DNA of 64,000 nt from Alienimonas californiensis. Lineage in GTDB: Bacteria; Planctomycetota; Planctomycetia; Planctomycetales; Planctomycetaceae. The notes beneath the pieces were generated by a model. That model did not search any database. It saw nothing but the letters and a program-made list of their open reading frames with translations, and was not told the DNA's origin. Below, in pieces: positions 10,887-19,568 of this stretch (position 1 is its first letter; each line of letters starts with the position of its first letter). Location: assembly GCF_007743815.1 (NCBI RefSeq), contig NZ_CP036265.1, positions 4,409,823 to 4,473,822 on the forward strand, in the 5' to 3' direction. Position numbers and translations under genes: made by a program.

Positions 10887-10935
10887 GCCCCGTCGCTTCG
10901 CCCTTCCCGCCCCCCGTCCCCCGCCGCACGCCCCC

Positions 10936-11901
10936 ATGATCGCCTCGCCGCTGGTTATCTCGCTGTTCGCCTTCGGGTTCGTCGCGCTGCTGGCGCTCGC
11001 GGCGATGGTCACCTGGCGGAACAGCGCCGCCACGGACGTCGAGGACCGTCTCACCGCCCTGGTCGGCGGGAAAAAGGCCGCCCCGAAGCTGAAAACCAGC
11101 GAACTGCTGGCCGAAGCCTCCGACGGGATGAGCGGCCTGGCGGGGCGGATCGGCGGGTCGCTAACGAAGCTCGGCCTGATCCTGGAGCAGGCGGACAACC
11201 CGATGACGCCGAACACGTTCTTTATCGCCACCGGCGGGTGCGCCTTCGCGGGCTTCGCCGCCGCGGTGCTCGGCGGGGCGCCGGCCCCGCTGTACCCGAT
11301 CGCCGCCCTAATCGCCTCGGTGGGGCCGTTCGGCTACGTCCTGTTCATCCGCCGTCAGCGGCATAAGCGGTTCGCGGCGCAGATGCCGGACGCGTTGGAG
11401 TTAATCGCCCGCGCCCTCCGCAGCGGGCACAGCCTCGCCAGCGGCCTGCACGTCGTCGTCGAGGAGATGCCGCAGCCCGTCAGCAAGGAGTTCAGCCTGG
11501 CTTACGAGGAGCAGAACCTCGGCCTGCCGCTGGAACACGCGCTCAAGAACATGCTGAAGCGGGTCCCCAATATGGACTTGAAGTTCTTCGTGACCGCGGT
11601 CGCCATTCAACGGGCGGCCGGCGGCGATATGGCGGAGATCCTCGACAAATTGAGCCATCTGATCCGCGAACGTTTCCAGATCATGGGTCAGGTGCAGGCC
11701 CTCACCGGGGAGGGCCGCATCTCCGGGCTGGTGCTGATGGCCCTGCCCGTGGGGACCTTTCTGGCAATCTACTACATCAACCCGAGCTACATCGAGCCGC
11801 TGTTCGAGGACCCCCGCGGCCGCATGATGATCGGCGTGGCGACTGTCTTGCAGGTCGTCGGGGCCGTTGTCATCAAGAAAATCGTCAATATTAAAATCTA
11901 G
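10936..11901 (+). CDS. tadB: Tad pilus inner-membrane platform protein TadB
   Basis: 321 residues. It has an N-terminal transmembrane helix (LVISLFAFGFVALLALAAMV), a second hydrophobic region around the first third, and then a T2SSF (GspF-like) domain. Recognisable TadB features are QMPDALELIARALRSGHSL, EEQNLGLPLEHALKNMLKRV and LTGEGRISGLVLMALP. It forms the membrane platform with TadC above the TadA ATPase. It starts 49 nt after tadA in a C-rich leader (gcacgcccccATG) with no Shine-Dalgarno motif. Confidence 0.9.
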   Translation: MIASPLVISLFAFGFVALLALAAMVTWRNSAATDVEDRLTALVGGKKAAPKLKTSELLAEASDGMSGLAGRIGGSLTKLGLILEQADNPMTPNTFFIATGGCAFAGFAAAVLGGAPAPLYPIAALIASVGPFGYVLFIRRQRHKRFAAQMPDALELIARALRSGHSLASGLHVVVEEMPQPVSKEFSLAYEEQNLGLPLEHALKNMLKRVPNMDLKFFVTAVAIQRAAGGDMAEILDKLSHLIRERFQIMGQVQALTGEGRISGLVLMALPVGTFLAIYYINPSYIEPLFEDPRGRMMIGVATVLQVVGAVVIKKIVNIKI

Positions 11902-11963
11902 CGGCGGCGGCGTTCGCTACCGATCGGTCACCTTCCGCTCCCCCCTCATCCGCCCGCCCTTCA

Positions 11964-12896
11964 ATGTCCCTCGAAACCCTGCTGCCCTTCGCCGTCGGCG
12001 GGGCGATTCTGTTCTCGGCTCTGGGAGCGGTCAGTCTGTTTTCCAACGCCCGCAGCTCCGCGGACGATCGGCTGGACCGGCTGCGGGACCCCCGCCGCCG
12101 CGGCGACAAGCAGGAGAAGTCCCGCGGCGCGGGATTCAGGAACGCTGCGCAAAGAGCCGCGCCCGCCCTGTCCAAAGCGTTGACGCCGAAGACGGACGCG
12201 GAGGTCTCCGCCCTCCGCCTGCGCCTGGTGAATGCCGGCTTCCACAGTCCGGCGGCGCCGCAATTGTACCTCGCGCTGAAATCCGCCGTGGCCCTCGGCG
12301 GCCTGGCGGCCGGCTTCGTGTACGGCACGGCGAACTACGGGATGACGCTCAATACGGCCTTCTCCGCCATTATCGTCGGCGGTTTGGCCTTCTACCTGCC
12401 GGAGGGCGTCCTTTACTTCATAGTGAAGTCCCGCAAGGAACAGATCTTTCTCGGGCTGCCGGACGTGCTGGACCTGTTGGTGGTCTGCGTCGAAGCCGGA
12501 TTGGGATTGGACGCGGGCATGCGGCGGGTCGCCCAGGAACTGGAAGACACACATGAAGCCGTCTGCGAGGAAATTAATATCTGCAACAAGCAACTGAACC
12601 TCGGTTCGCCGCGGCGTCAGGTATTGCACGACCTCGGCGTGCGGACCGGCGTGGACGATATGCGAGCCCTCGCCGCCGTGCTGATTCAGGCCGACAAGTT
12701 CGGCAGCAGCATCGGCGAGGCGCTGCGGACGCAAAGCGATTCGATGCGAATCAAACGCCGCCAACTCGCGGAGGAGCGCGCCCAGCAGACGGCGGTCAAG
12801 CTGATCTTCCCGCTGGTTCTGTTTATTTTCCCGGGCATATTTGCGGTGCTGGTCGGGCCGGCGGCGCTGATGATCATCGACGGCGTGCTGGTCTGA
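11964..12896 (+). CDS. tadC: Tad pilus inner-membrane platform protein TadC
   Basis: 310 residues, T2SSF domain. Membrane helices lie at the N terminus (LLPFAVGGAILFSALGAVSL), the centre (two around residues 110-150) and the C terminus (VKLIFPLVLFIFPGIFAVLV). TadC-type motifs include LPDVLDLLVVCVEAGLGLDAG and ALAAVLIQADKFGSSIGEAL, then RIKRRQLAEERAQQTAVKL. It is the paralogous partner of TadB in the pilus platform and sits 62 nt downstream of it. It is the last gene of the tad group here; the next gene is an unrelated oxidoreductase. Confidence 0.9.
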   Translation: MSLETLLPFAVGGAILFSALGAVSLFSNARSSADDRLDRLRDPRRRGDKQEKSRGAGFRNAAQRAAPALSKALTPKTDAEVSALRLRLVNAGFHSPAAPQLYLALKSAVALGGLAAGFVYGTANYGMTLNTAFSAIIVGGLAFYLPEGVLYFIVKSRKEQIFLGLPDVLDLLVVCVEAGLGLDAGMRRVAQELEDTHEAVCEEINICNKQLNLGSPRRQVLHDLGVRTGVDDMRALAAVLIQADKFGSSIGEALRTQSDSMRIKRRQLAEERAQQTAVKLIFPLVLFIFPGIFAVLVGPAALMIIDGVLV

Positions 12897-12924
12897 GCGG
12901 GCATGATGGCGGCCATCGGGTAGA

Positions 12925-12947
12925 CTCCGGGAGCCAGTCACCCGGAG
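12925..12947 (+). other. hairpin between tadC and the oxidoreductase start
   Basis: CTCCGGG (12925-12931) pairs with CCCGGAG (12941-12947), ending 6 nt before the GTG at 12954. It could be a weak terminator for tadC or a structure near the ribosome entry site. There is no T run. Confidence 0.35.
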
Positions 12948-12953
12948 CGCCCC

Positions 12954-14408
12954 GTGGCCCGATATTTCAAGTACAAGTCCGCCGACGATCTCGCCGCCGA
13001 CGCCGCCGAGCGCGGCGTGCCGATCGACCTGTCGGAGGACTTGGAGCCGTTGTTCGCACCGCTGGACGTTCCCGTTCCCGGCGGGTCGTTACGAACGGTC
13101 GGCAACCGGCTGGCGGTCCAGCCGATGGAAGGCTGCGACGGCACGCCGGACGGTCGGCCGGACGAACTGACCTATCGTCGATATTGCCGCTTCGGCGCCG
13201 GCGGCGCCAAGTTGATCTGGGGCGAGGCGACGGCGGTCGCAGACGACGGCCGGATGAATCCCCGGCAACTCTGGCTAGCGGATCACTCCGCCTCCGAGAT
13301 CGCCGACATGCTCTCCGGCTGCCGCGAGGAACACCGCGCCGCCTGCGGCGAGGACGGCGATCTGCTCGTCGGCCTGCAACTGACCCACTCCGGCCGCTAC
13401 AGCTTCCGCGGCCCGCTGATCCCGGTCCGCGACCCGCTGCTGGATCCCCGCACGGTCAATAAATCGACCGGCGGACCGATCGCGGACGATTTTCCGATCC
13501 TGTCCGACGACGATCTCCGCCGCATCCAGGATCAATTCGTCACTGCCGCGACGCTGGCCCGGGAGGTCGGCTGCGACTTCGTCGACATTAAGCAGTGTCA
13601 TAAATACCTGCTCTGCGAACTGCTTGCCGCGACGAATCGGCCCGGAAACTACGGCGGCAGCTACGAGAACCGCACCCGGTTCATTCGTGAACTGATCGGT
13701 CGGATTCGGGAGGAGGTTCCCGGATTATTGATCGCCAGCCGGTTCAACGCCTATGACGGCGTCCCGTTCCATAAGGGGGCGGACGGACTGGGCGAACCAG
13801 ACGCCCACGCCACGCCGCTGACGAACAGTTTCGGCACCGACGCGCACGATCACGCGCAACTGGCGCTGGACGAACCGCGACGGTTGGCCGCCGATCTGGC
13901 CGCGTGGGGCGTGAGCCTGCTGAACGTATCCAGCGGGAATCCCTACGCCTGCCCGCACCTGGTGCGGCCGGCCGAGAACCCGCCGACGGACGGCTATCAC
14001 CAGCCGGAGCATCCGCTTGTCGGCATCCACCGTCACTTCGCCCTCACCGCGGCGGTGCAGGAGGCCGCGGTGACGCCGCAGGGAGTGCGCGTCCCGGTCG
14101 TGGGCAGCGGATATAGCTGGTTGCAGGACTACGCCTTCGCCGCGGCCGCGGCGAACGTCGCCGCGGGGCGGTGCGACGTCGTCGGCTACGGCCGCGGCTC
14201 GCTCTCCCACCCGGACTTCGCCCGCTCGCTGCGGGAGTCCGGCGCTCTGAACCGCAAGCAGGTCTGCCGCACGTTCAGTTATTGCACGAACATCATGCGG
14301 ACGAAGGACCACCCGCTGGGACAGTACCCCACCGGCTGCCCGCCCTTCGACCGGGAGGTGTACGACCCGATTTACAAAGAGGTGAAGGCGAAGCTCGCCG
14401 GGTCCTGA
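12954..14408 (+). CDS. Old Yellow Enzyme-type NADH:flavin oxidoreductase
   Basis: 484 residues with a GTG start. It is a TIM-barrel FMN protein of the OYE family. Seen are NRLAVQPMEGCDG near the start (FMN-binding strand), GGAKLIWGEATAV, QLTHSGRYS, and HKYLLCELLAATNRP followed by NYGGSYENRTRF, the classic family block. VVGSGYSWLQDY and DVVGYGRGSLSHPDFAR form the phosphate-binding end. The C-terminal FAD/[4Fe-4S] extension of 2,4-dienoyl-CoA reductases is absent. Compared with classical OYE, the substrate-binding pair is not clear, so the substrate (enone, enoate or other) cannot be named. The gene appears monocistronic. Confidence 0.85.
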   Translation: MARYFKYKSADDLAADAAERGVPIDLSEDLEPLFAPLDVPVPGGSLRTVGNRLAVQPMEGCDGTPDGRPDELTYRRYCRFGAGGAKLIWGEATAVADDGRMNPRQLWLADHSASEIADMLSGCREEHRAACGEDGDLLVGLQLTHSGRYSFRGPLIPVRDPLLDPRTVNKSTGGPIADDFPILSDDDLRRIQDQFVTAATLAREVGCDFVDIKQCHKYLLCELLAATNRPGNYGGSYENRTRFIRELIGRIREEVPGLLIASRFNAYDGVPFHKGADGLGEPDAHATPLTNSFGTDAHDHAQLALDEPRRLAADLAAWGVSLLNVSSGNPYACPHLVRPAENPPTDGYHQPEHPLVGIHRHFALTAAVQEAAVTPQGVRVPVVGSGYSWLQDYAFAAAAANVAAGRCDVVGYGRGSLSHPDFARSLRESGALNRKQVCRTFSYCTNIMRTKDHPLGQYPTGCPPFDREVYDPIYKEVKAKLAGS

Positions 14409-14489
14409 ACGACAGGGCGTGACGGACTGAGGTGCGATCGGCCGAAGGGTCGGACAAGATCAACCTTTCCCTCGCCCGGAGCGCCGCCG

Positions 14490-15923
14490 ATGTCGCCGAC
14501 CCTCGCCCTCGCCTGCTTCCTACTCGCCGGCCCGCCGGACGGCGGACCCGTCGCGGACCGGGAGCGCCCGCGACCGAACGTTCTGCTGATTCTCTGCGAC
14601 GACCTCGGCTACGGCGATCTCGGTTGCTACGGCCACCCGGTGATCCAGACGCCGCGGTTGGACGCCCTCGCCGCCGGCGGCGTGCGGTTCACGCACTTTT
14701 ATTCAAGCAGCCCGGTCTGCTCCCCCAGCCGGGCCGGCCTCCTGACCGGTCGCACGCCGGATCGCTCCGGCGTGTACGACTGGATCCCCGGCGGCTCCGA
14801 GGTGCATCTCCGATCGGGCGAAACGACGATTCCCTCGCTGTTGAACGGCGAGAACTACGACACCTGCCACGTCGGCAAGTGGCATCTCAACGGGAAGTTC
14901 AATCAGGCGGCCCAACCGCAGCCCGGGGACCACGGCTTCGACCACTGGTTCGCCACGCAGAACAACGCCTCCCCGTCGCACCGAAACCCCTCCAACTTCG
15001 TCTCGGACGGCAAGCCGGTGGGAGAGCTGGAGGGCTACTCCTGCAACCTCGTCGCCGCGGAGGCGGTCCGCTGGTTGGACGAGCGGGCCGACTCCGCCGC
15101 CCCCTTTTATCTCAACGTCTGGTTCCACGAACCGCACGAACCCGTCGCCAGTCCGGAAGAACTGACCGAGCGGTATGAAACCCGCAGTCGTACCGCGGAC
15201 GAAGCGGAGTATTTCGCCAACGTGGCGAATATGGATCGGGCGGTCGGCACGCTGCTGGACGCGCTGGACGAACGCGGCGTGCGGGAAAACACGCTCGTCG
15301 TCTTCACCTCGGACAACGGACCCGAGACGCTCAACCGCTATCGGTCGGCGAATCGCAGCTACGGCTCGCCGGGGGAGCTGCGGGGCATGAAGCTCTGGCT
15401 GTACGAGGCCGGCATCCGCGTGCCGGGCATCGTCAGTTGGCCCGGGAAGATCGCCCCGCGGGTGGAGGACGAGCCGGTCGGGGCCGTCGACCTGCTACCG
15501 ACGATTTGCGAACTCACCGCCACGCAGCCCCCGGAGGATCGGCCGCTGGACGGCACGAGCCTCGCCGGGCTGCTCCTCGAGGACGCACCGCTCACGCGGA
15601 CGCAGCCGCTGTTCTGGAGTTACTACCGGGCTCTCGGCGGGCCGGTCGCGGCGGTGCGAGAGGGGAATCAGGTTCTGCTCGGCCGCCGCGACCGACCCGC
15701 CCAGCCCGGGGGCGGGAACGTCGGGCCGGAATCGATGCCCGTGATCAAGGAGACCGAACTGGGCCGCTTCGAACTGTACGACACCCGCAGCGACGAGCGG
15801 CAACACCGGGATCTGGCAGGCACGCGGCCGGAGGAGCGGGATCGATTGGCCGACCGGCTGATCGAACTGCACCGCTCCGCCCGCGACGAAGGCCCGGCGT
15901 GGGAGTTCTCGCGAAAGCCTTGA
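14490..15923 (+). CDS. secreted sulfatase (arylsulfatase A-like)
   Basis: 477 residues. The N terminus MSPTLALACFLLAGPP looks like a short signal peptide. The metal site begins with VLLILCDDLGYGD. The formylglycine motif is CSPSR with Cys77 as the residue converted by a formylglycine-generating enzyme. VGKWHLNG supplies the active-site Lys/His, and FTSDNGPE the Asp-Asn metal ligands. Sulfatases of this family are abundant in planctomycetes and remove sulfate esters, often from algal polysaccharides; the substrate here is not predictable. No maturation enzyme is in the window. It converges with the decarboxylase gene across a strong hairpin. Confidence 0.92.
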   Translation: MSPTLALACFLLAGPPDGGPVADRERPRPNVLLILCDDLGYGDLGCYGHPVIQTPRLDALAAGGVRFTHFYSSSPVCSPSRAGLLTGRTPDRSGVYDWIPGGSEVHLRSGETTIPSLLNGENYDTCHVGKWHLNGKFNQAAQPQPGDHGFDHWFATQNNASPSHRNPSNFVSDGKPVGELEGYSCNLVAAEAVRWLDERADSAAPFYLNVWFHEPHEPVASPEELTERYETRSRTADEAEYFANVANMDRAVGTLLDALDERGVRENTLVVFTSDNGPETLNRYRSANRSYGSPGELRGMKLWLYEAGIRVPGIVSWPGKIAPRVEDEPVGAVDLLPTICELTATQPPEDRPLDGTSLAGLLLEDAPLTRTQPLFWSYYRALGGPVAAVREGNQVLLGRRDRPAQPGGGNVGPESMPVIKETELGRFELYDTRSDERQHRDLAGTRPEERDRLADRLIELHRSARDEGPAWEFSRKP

Positions 15924-15926
15924 GCG

Positions 15927-15970
15927 ACGCCGCAGGCCGCCTGAACCCGCTCAGGAAGCGGCCGCGGCGT
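15927..15970. terminator. hairpin between convergent sulfatase and decarboxylase genes
   Basis: ACGCCGC (15927-15933) pairs with GCGGCGT (15964-15970), with inner GGCCGC/GCGGCC and CTGA/TCAG stems around a 6-nt loop. There is no clear T run, so it may act as a bidirectional RNA 3'-end structure rather than a classic intrinsic terminator. Confidence 0.5.
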
Positions 15971-15990
15971 GCCTCAGCGGGATCACGCCG

Positions 15991-17475
15991 TTAGTCCGCC
16001 AGGACGAGGATCCGCTTCAACGTGGAGTCGGCGGCGTGGACGGACAGGCCCGCCGCCGCGGCCGCGTCGGCGGCGCGCAACACCTCGGCGGTGACCTCCT
16101 CGCCGGGGCAGGCCAGCGGGATGCCCGGCGGGTAGACCGCGATCACCTCGCCGGCGATCCGGCCCGCGGCGCCGGCCCGCGGGACGGATTCGGTGGGCAG
16201 GGAGGCGGCGCGACGGGGGGAGAGCCGCACCAGCGGCTCCGGCAGCACGGCGCCGCCCCCGTGGCCGTTCTCTCCCGGCTGACCCGGGGGCAGGGCCGCG
16301 AACGTGTCGATCAGGTCGTCCCAGGCGGCCCGGTCGTCGCCCGGTCCCAAAACGAAAACGACGTGCGTCCGGTCGCAGAACTCGTGTTCGATTCGACGCT
16401 CTCGCAGGACCCGCTCCACCGCCGGGCCGTCGGCCCCCGTCTCGGACACGTCCACCGCCAATCGGAAGGGGTCGGTCGTGGCGAAGTCCTCCGGGTCGCG
16501 GCTCGCCCCGGACAAACGCACGCCGGGCAGCGCCGCGAGCTTCGCCCGCAGGGCCGCGACCTCCGGCACCGCGTCGGGGAAGCGGTTGCGGCCGCCGCCG
16601 TGCAACCACTGCCGGGCGGCGTCGAGGGAGGCCAGGACGAGGTTGGACGGGGACGTGGTCTGGAGCAGGTTCATCCGGGCCGCGAAGCGGTCGGGGTCCA
16701 GCCGCGATTCCTGCGGAAAGTGCGCCCAGGCTCCCCCGACCAGCGCGCCGAGCGTCTTGTGCGGGCTCTGGATCACGAGATCGACCGGCGCGTCGACCGC
16801 CGATCCCGGCCCGCGCCCGGCGGGCAGGAACTTGAAGTGGCCGCCGTGGGCTTCGTCCACGATCGTCAGCACGCCCCGCCGGCGGCAGAGCGCCGCGACC
16901 TCCCGCAGGACGTCCAGACTCGCCGCCACGCCGTAGTAGCTCGGCCGGGTCAGCAACAACGCGCGAATGCGGGGGTCGGCGTCCAGATGGTGGGCGACGT
17001 CCGCCGGGGAGAGCTCCGCGGCGGCGGCCGGATCGGCGGACCGCGGCATCAGATACCGCGGCGTCGCCCCGGACAGGGCCAGCGCGGAAAAGGCGCTGCG
17101 GTGCGCGATCCGGCTGAGCAGCAGCGAATCCCCCTCCGGGACCGCCGCGAGGACTCCTGCAATAATGCCGAGCGTCGCCCCGCCGGCGAGGAACCGGGTG
17201 GCGGACGCCTCATAAAGGTCGGCGGCCAACCGCTCCGCCTCCGCCAGACAGCCGCGGGGGTGGAACGTGTTGTCCGTGACGCCCATCGCCGGCAGGTCGA
17301 GCCGGAACGCGGCCGGCCCGAGGGCTTCCAACATTCGCGGCGGGGCGAAGCGTCCGGACTTGTGCCCCGGCGTGTGCAGACCGCGGACGCCGCGGTCGGC
17401 ATACGCCAACAGCGCGTCCAGCAGCGGGGCGCGGTCAGCGGGCTCCCGCGAACCGGAAATCTGAACGGCAGACAC
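15991..17475 (-). CDS. Orn/Lys/Arg decarboxylase family PLP enzyme
   Basis: 494 residues, the length of the short Gram-positive-type SpeA/Cad class. GLHTPGHKSGR near residue 35 is the family signature. DNTFHPRG and ATRFLAGGATLGI follow. VDEAHGGHF (Asp207, His210) contacts the PLP ring, and Lys240 in QSPHKTLGAL should form the Schiff base. A C-terminal domain (from about 370) completes the family fold. It decarboxylates a basic amino acid to a polyamine or precursor; which one is not decidable from sequence. The gene lies 114 nt downstream of the DUF3326 gene on the same strand, suggesting co-expression. Confidence 0.87.
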   Translation of the reverse strand: MSAVQISGSREPADRAPLLDALLAYADRGVRGLHTPGHKSGRFAPPRMLEALGPAAFRLDLPAMGVTDNTFHPRGCLAEAERLAADLYEASATRFLAGGATLGIIAGVLAAVPEGDSLLLSRIAHRSAFSALALSGATPRYLMPRSADPAAAAELSPADVAHHLDADPRIRALLLTRPSYYGVAASLDVLREVAALCRRRGVLTIVDEAHGGHFKFLPAGRGPGSAVDAPVDLVIQSPHKTLGALVGGAWAHFPQESRLDPDRFAARMNLLQTTSPSNLVLASLDAARQWLHGGGRNRFPDAVPEVAALRAKLAALPGVRLSGASRDPEDFATTDPFRLAVDVSETGADGPAVERVLRERRIEHEFCDRTHVVFVLGPGDDRAAWDDLIDTFAALPPGQPGENGHGGGAVLPEPLVRLSPRRAASLPTESVPRAGAAGRIAGEVIAVYPPGIPLACPGEEVTAEVLRAADAAAAAGLSVHAADSTLKRILVLAD

Positions 17476-17589
17476 GGCAAAGGTCTTTCGAGGGAACCGG
17501 CAGGTCCCGGGGGAGCGGGCGCCGGCGACGGCGGAAGGACGTTTTTCGCCCCCTCCGTCGCCGCACGGTCGCCCGGATCGCCCGGTCGC

Positions 17590-19020
17590 TCAGTTCACGC
17601 CGGCCAGATGGCCGTTCCGGGATTCCACGCGGCGTGCGGCGCCGTTCGAGGAACTCCCGTGGGACGACCCGGCCTTCGGCGCGTCGCCGCGGCGGACGCG
17701 GGTGGGGGCGATCGGCCGACGGACCGATTCCGGGGCCACGCCCGCCTTGATCGCCGCCAACAGGCCGGCCGCTTCGAGGTAGCTGCTCACCTGGTGGAAC
17801 TGTCCCGGAGCCCAGCCGAGGGCGCCCAGGTCGTTCCGCATGAGGTTCTCGTTTTCCTGCACCGCGATCACGCGGATGCCCTGCGCCCGGGCGGCGAGGA
17901 CCGGCAGCCCTAGGCAGCCGTCCGGCACGATCAGGGCCGACACGTCTTCGGCGTGCAGTTCGGAGGGGTCGTAAGCCGACGATCCCGCCACCAGCGCGGG
18001 GGCCTTGTGCAGGCCCTTGAGCACGCACATCAGGTACGTCACGGAGATGACCTCCGCCGCCTTCCGGGGGTCGACCCGGCCGTACCGCTCCGTCCGCAGC
18101 GACAGGTCGGACATCGTCGGGGCGTGGGCGACCGGCACTTCCAGCAGCGAGGACAGCGTGTGCGTCAGGGCCGCCTCGGCGCCGCCCCAGGGGTTGGGCC
18201 GGTCGCCGTTGAAGTAGTCCGCGTGGAGTTGCAGCGAGTCGACCGGGGGAGTGATCTTGCTGGCGACGGCGACGGCGTCGAACTCCGCGCGGCGGCTCCG
18301 CAGCAGGCGGACCAGCGGTTCCAGAGAGTCGATCCGCCCGGTCGCGCGACCGGCGGGGGAGTACTCGATCCGGACGCCCAGTCCGCCGTGGGCAATGAGG
18401 ACTTCGGGCACGTCAATGCCCATAGTCGCTCGCGCCGTGGAGGCGCAGTTCACGACCTGATCCAGCACCCAGCCGGAACCGAGTTCGCCGTCTTCCTCGA
18501 AGCCCGCGCCTCCCCGCTCGGCCGGATCGGTGACCACCAGCACCCGGTTCGAACGCACCCGCCGCAGGCCGGCGGCACCGGTCAGCAACCGGCAGATCTG
18601 GCTGCCCTCGACGTACAGCGCGTTCTCCGGCTGTTCGTTCACGTCGCTGGCGTTCACCACGTTCGGGTGCAGGACGAGCCGGTCGCAGACCTGGGCCAGG
18701 ACCTTCGCGGCGGGCGTGGCGTCGCCGGCGTGCCCGCCGATCGTGCAGTCCACCCCGGTGGGGATGAGCATGACGGCGTTCATCGCGTCGACCCGCTCCG
18801 GGCCGCGGCGGCGGTATTCGAAGATCGAGGGGAACTCCGCCCCGCCCTCGAACCCGAATGCCGTCTCGACCTCACAGCGCACCGCGTCCCCGCGACCGTC
18901 GATCGCCGAGAATCGCAGCGGGATCCCGCCGCACCGCTCTTCCAGCTCTCGACCCAGACTTGCCAGATCGCCGCGGACTGTCTGCCCGTCAACGTTAAGG
19001 GAGACAGATTTCACGTGCAT
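17590..19020 (-). CDS. DUF3326 family protein
   Basis: 476 residues. The core resembles DUF3326 proteins known from cyanobacteria and planctomycetes: NAVMLIPTGVDCTIGGHAGD, VLHPNVVNASDVNEQPENAL, EGSQICRLLTG and VRSNRVLVVTD. The conserved Cys/Gly-rich blocks suggest a substrate or cofactor pocket, but no function is established to my knowledge. The C-terminal ~55 residues are basic and low in complexity (RVRRGDAPKAGSSHGSSSN). It is upstream of the Orn/Lys/Arg decarboxylase on the same strand, so a link to basic amino acid or polyamine metabolism is possible but only inferred. Confidence 0.8.
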   Translation of the reverse strand: MHVKSVSLNVDGQTVRGDLASLGRELEERCGGIPLRFSAIDGRGDAVRCEVETAFGFEGGAEFPSIFEYRRRGPERVDAMNAVMLIPTGVDCTIGGHAGDATPAAKVLAQVCDRLVLHPNVVNASDVNEQPENALYVEGSQICRLLTGAAGLRRVRSNRVLVVTDPAERGGAGFEEDGELGSGWVLDQVVNCASTARATMGIDVPEVLIAHGGLGVRIEYSPAGRATGRIDSLEPLVRLLRSRRAEFDAVAVASKITPPVDSLQLHADYFNGDRPNPWGGAEAALTHTLSSLLEVPVAHAPTMSDLSLRTERYGRVDPRKAAEVISVTYLMCVLKGLHKAPALVAGSSAYDPSELHAEDVSALIVPDGCLGLPVLAARAQGIRVIAVQENENLMRNDLGALGWAPGQFHQVSSYLEAAGLLAAIKAGVAPESVRRPIAPTRVRRGDAPKAGSSHGSSSNGAARRVESRNGHLAGVN

Positions 19021-19568
19021 AGCAGGCGAACGATCGGCAGGGGGGAGGGGGAGGGGGGCCGGAGCGAAAGCAGAACGACGCGCTCGTCGGCCGGGCGCGT
19101 TTTATAGGTGCGAGGGTCCGCTCTGTCGAACCCAGGGGCGGTCGAACATTCCGCGGCGGTCGGCTGCGTTCCGTAACTCCTACAGGATTCAGGAGAACGG
19201 GGGTGCGCGCCCCCGGGCCGCTGCGGCGTGACTCCCCAGGCCGCAGCGGCGCGACCGCCGTTCGGCGTCGTCGGCGTTCACGCCGCCCCGCGACAAACAG
19301 TCGCTCCTGACGGGGCTGGGTCGGGAGTTCACTGAGCGGCGTTCCAACTTGCCGTCGACGTACGCTCCGCCGCCGGCCCGTCGCCACCTCGCTCTCCGAG
19401 ACGTCGGTGCAGCACCGCGACGACGGGCTCCCGCCGGCCGACGAGGCGATCCGGTCCGGCCGGGCCGGAGGATTCGACGGTCCCTCGGAGCCATACCGGA
19501 ACGTTCGTCAGGAGCCGCCTGACTTGCTATCGGTAGGCGCGCCCTCCTGCTGGAAATACCGAGTCGCC
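19021..19568. other. 548-bp divergent intergenic region upstream of nhaA
   Basis: No credible coding frame. It holds the start regions of the DUF3326 gene (minus) and nhaA (plus). The nhaA-proximal ~75 bases contain a nested hairpin annotated separately; the remainder shows no structure I can support. Confidence 0.6.
19494..19535 (+). ncRNA. structured leader of nhaA, candidate cation riboswitch
   Basis: An outer stem TACCG (19494-19498) / CGGTA (19531-19535) encloses a perfect inner hairpin GTCAGG (19507-19512), loop AGCCG, CCTGAC (19518-19523). Immediately downstream, GGCG (19536-19539) could pair with CGCC (19565-19568) right before the ATG at 19569, offering a way to hide the start. Conserved leader RNAs upstream of nhaA (the nhaA-I class, reported to sense Li+) are known. 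The fit here rests on location and the nested stem only; no covariation test was possible. Confidence 0.4.

Noticed and set aside
16036-17913. 625-codon plus-strand open frame
   Set aside because: Antisense to the PLP decarboxylase and DUF3326 genes; no recognisable domain.
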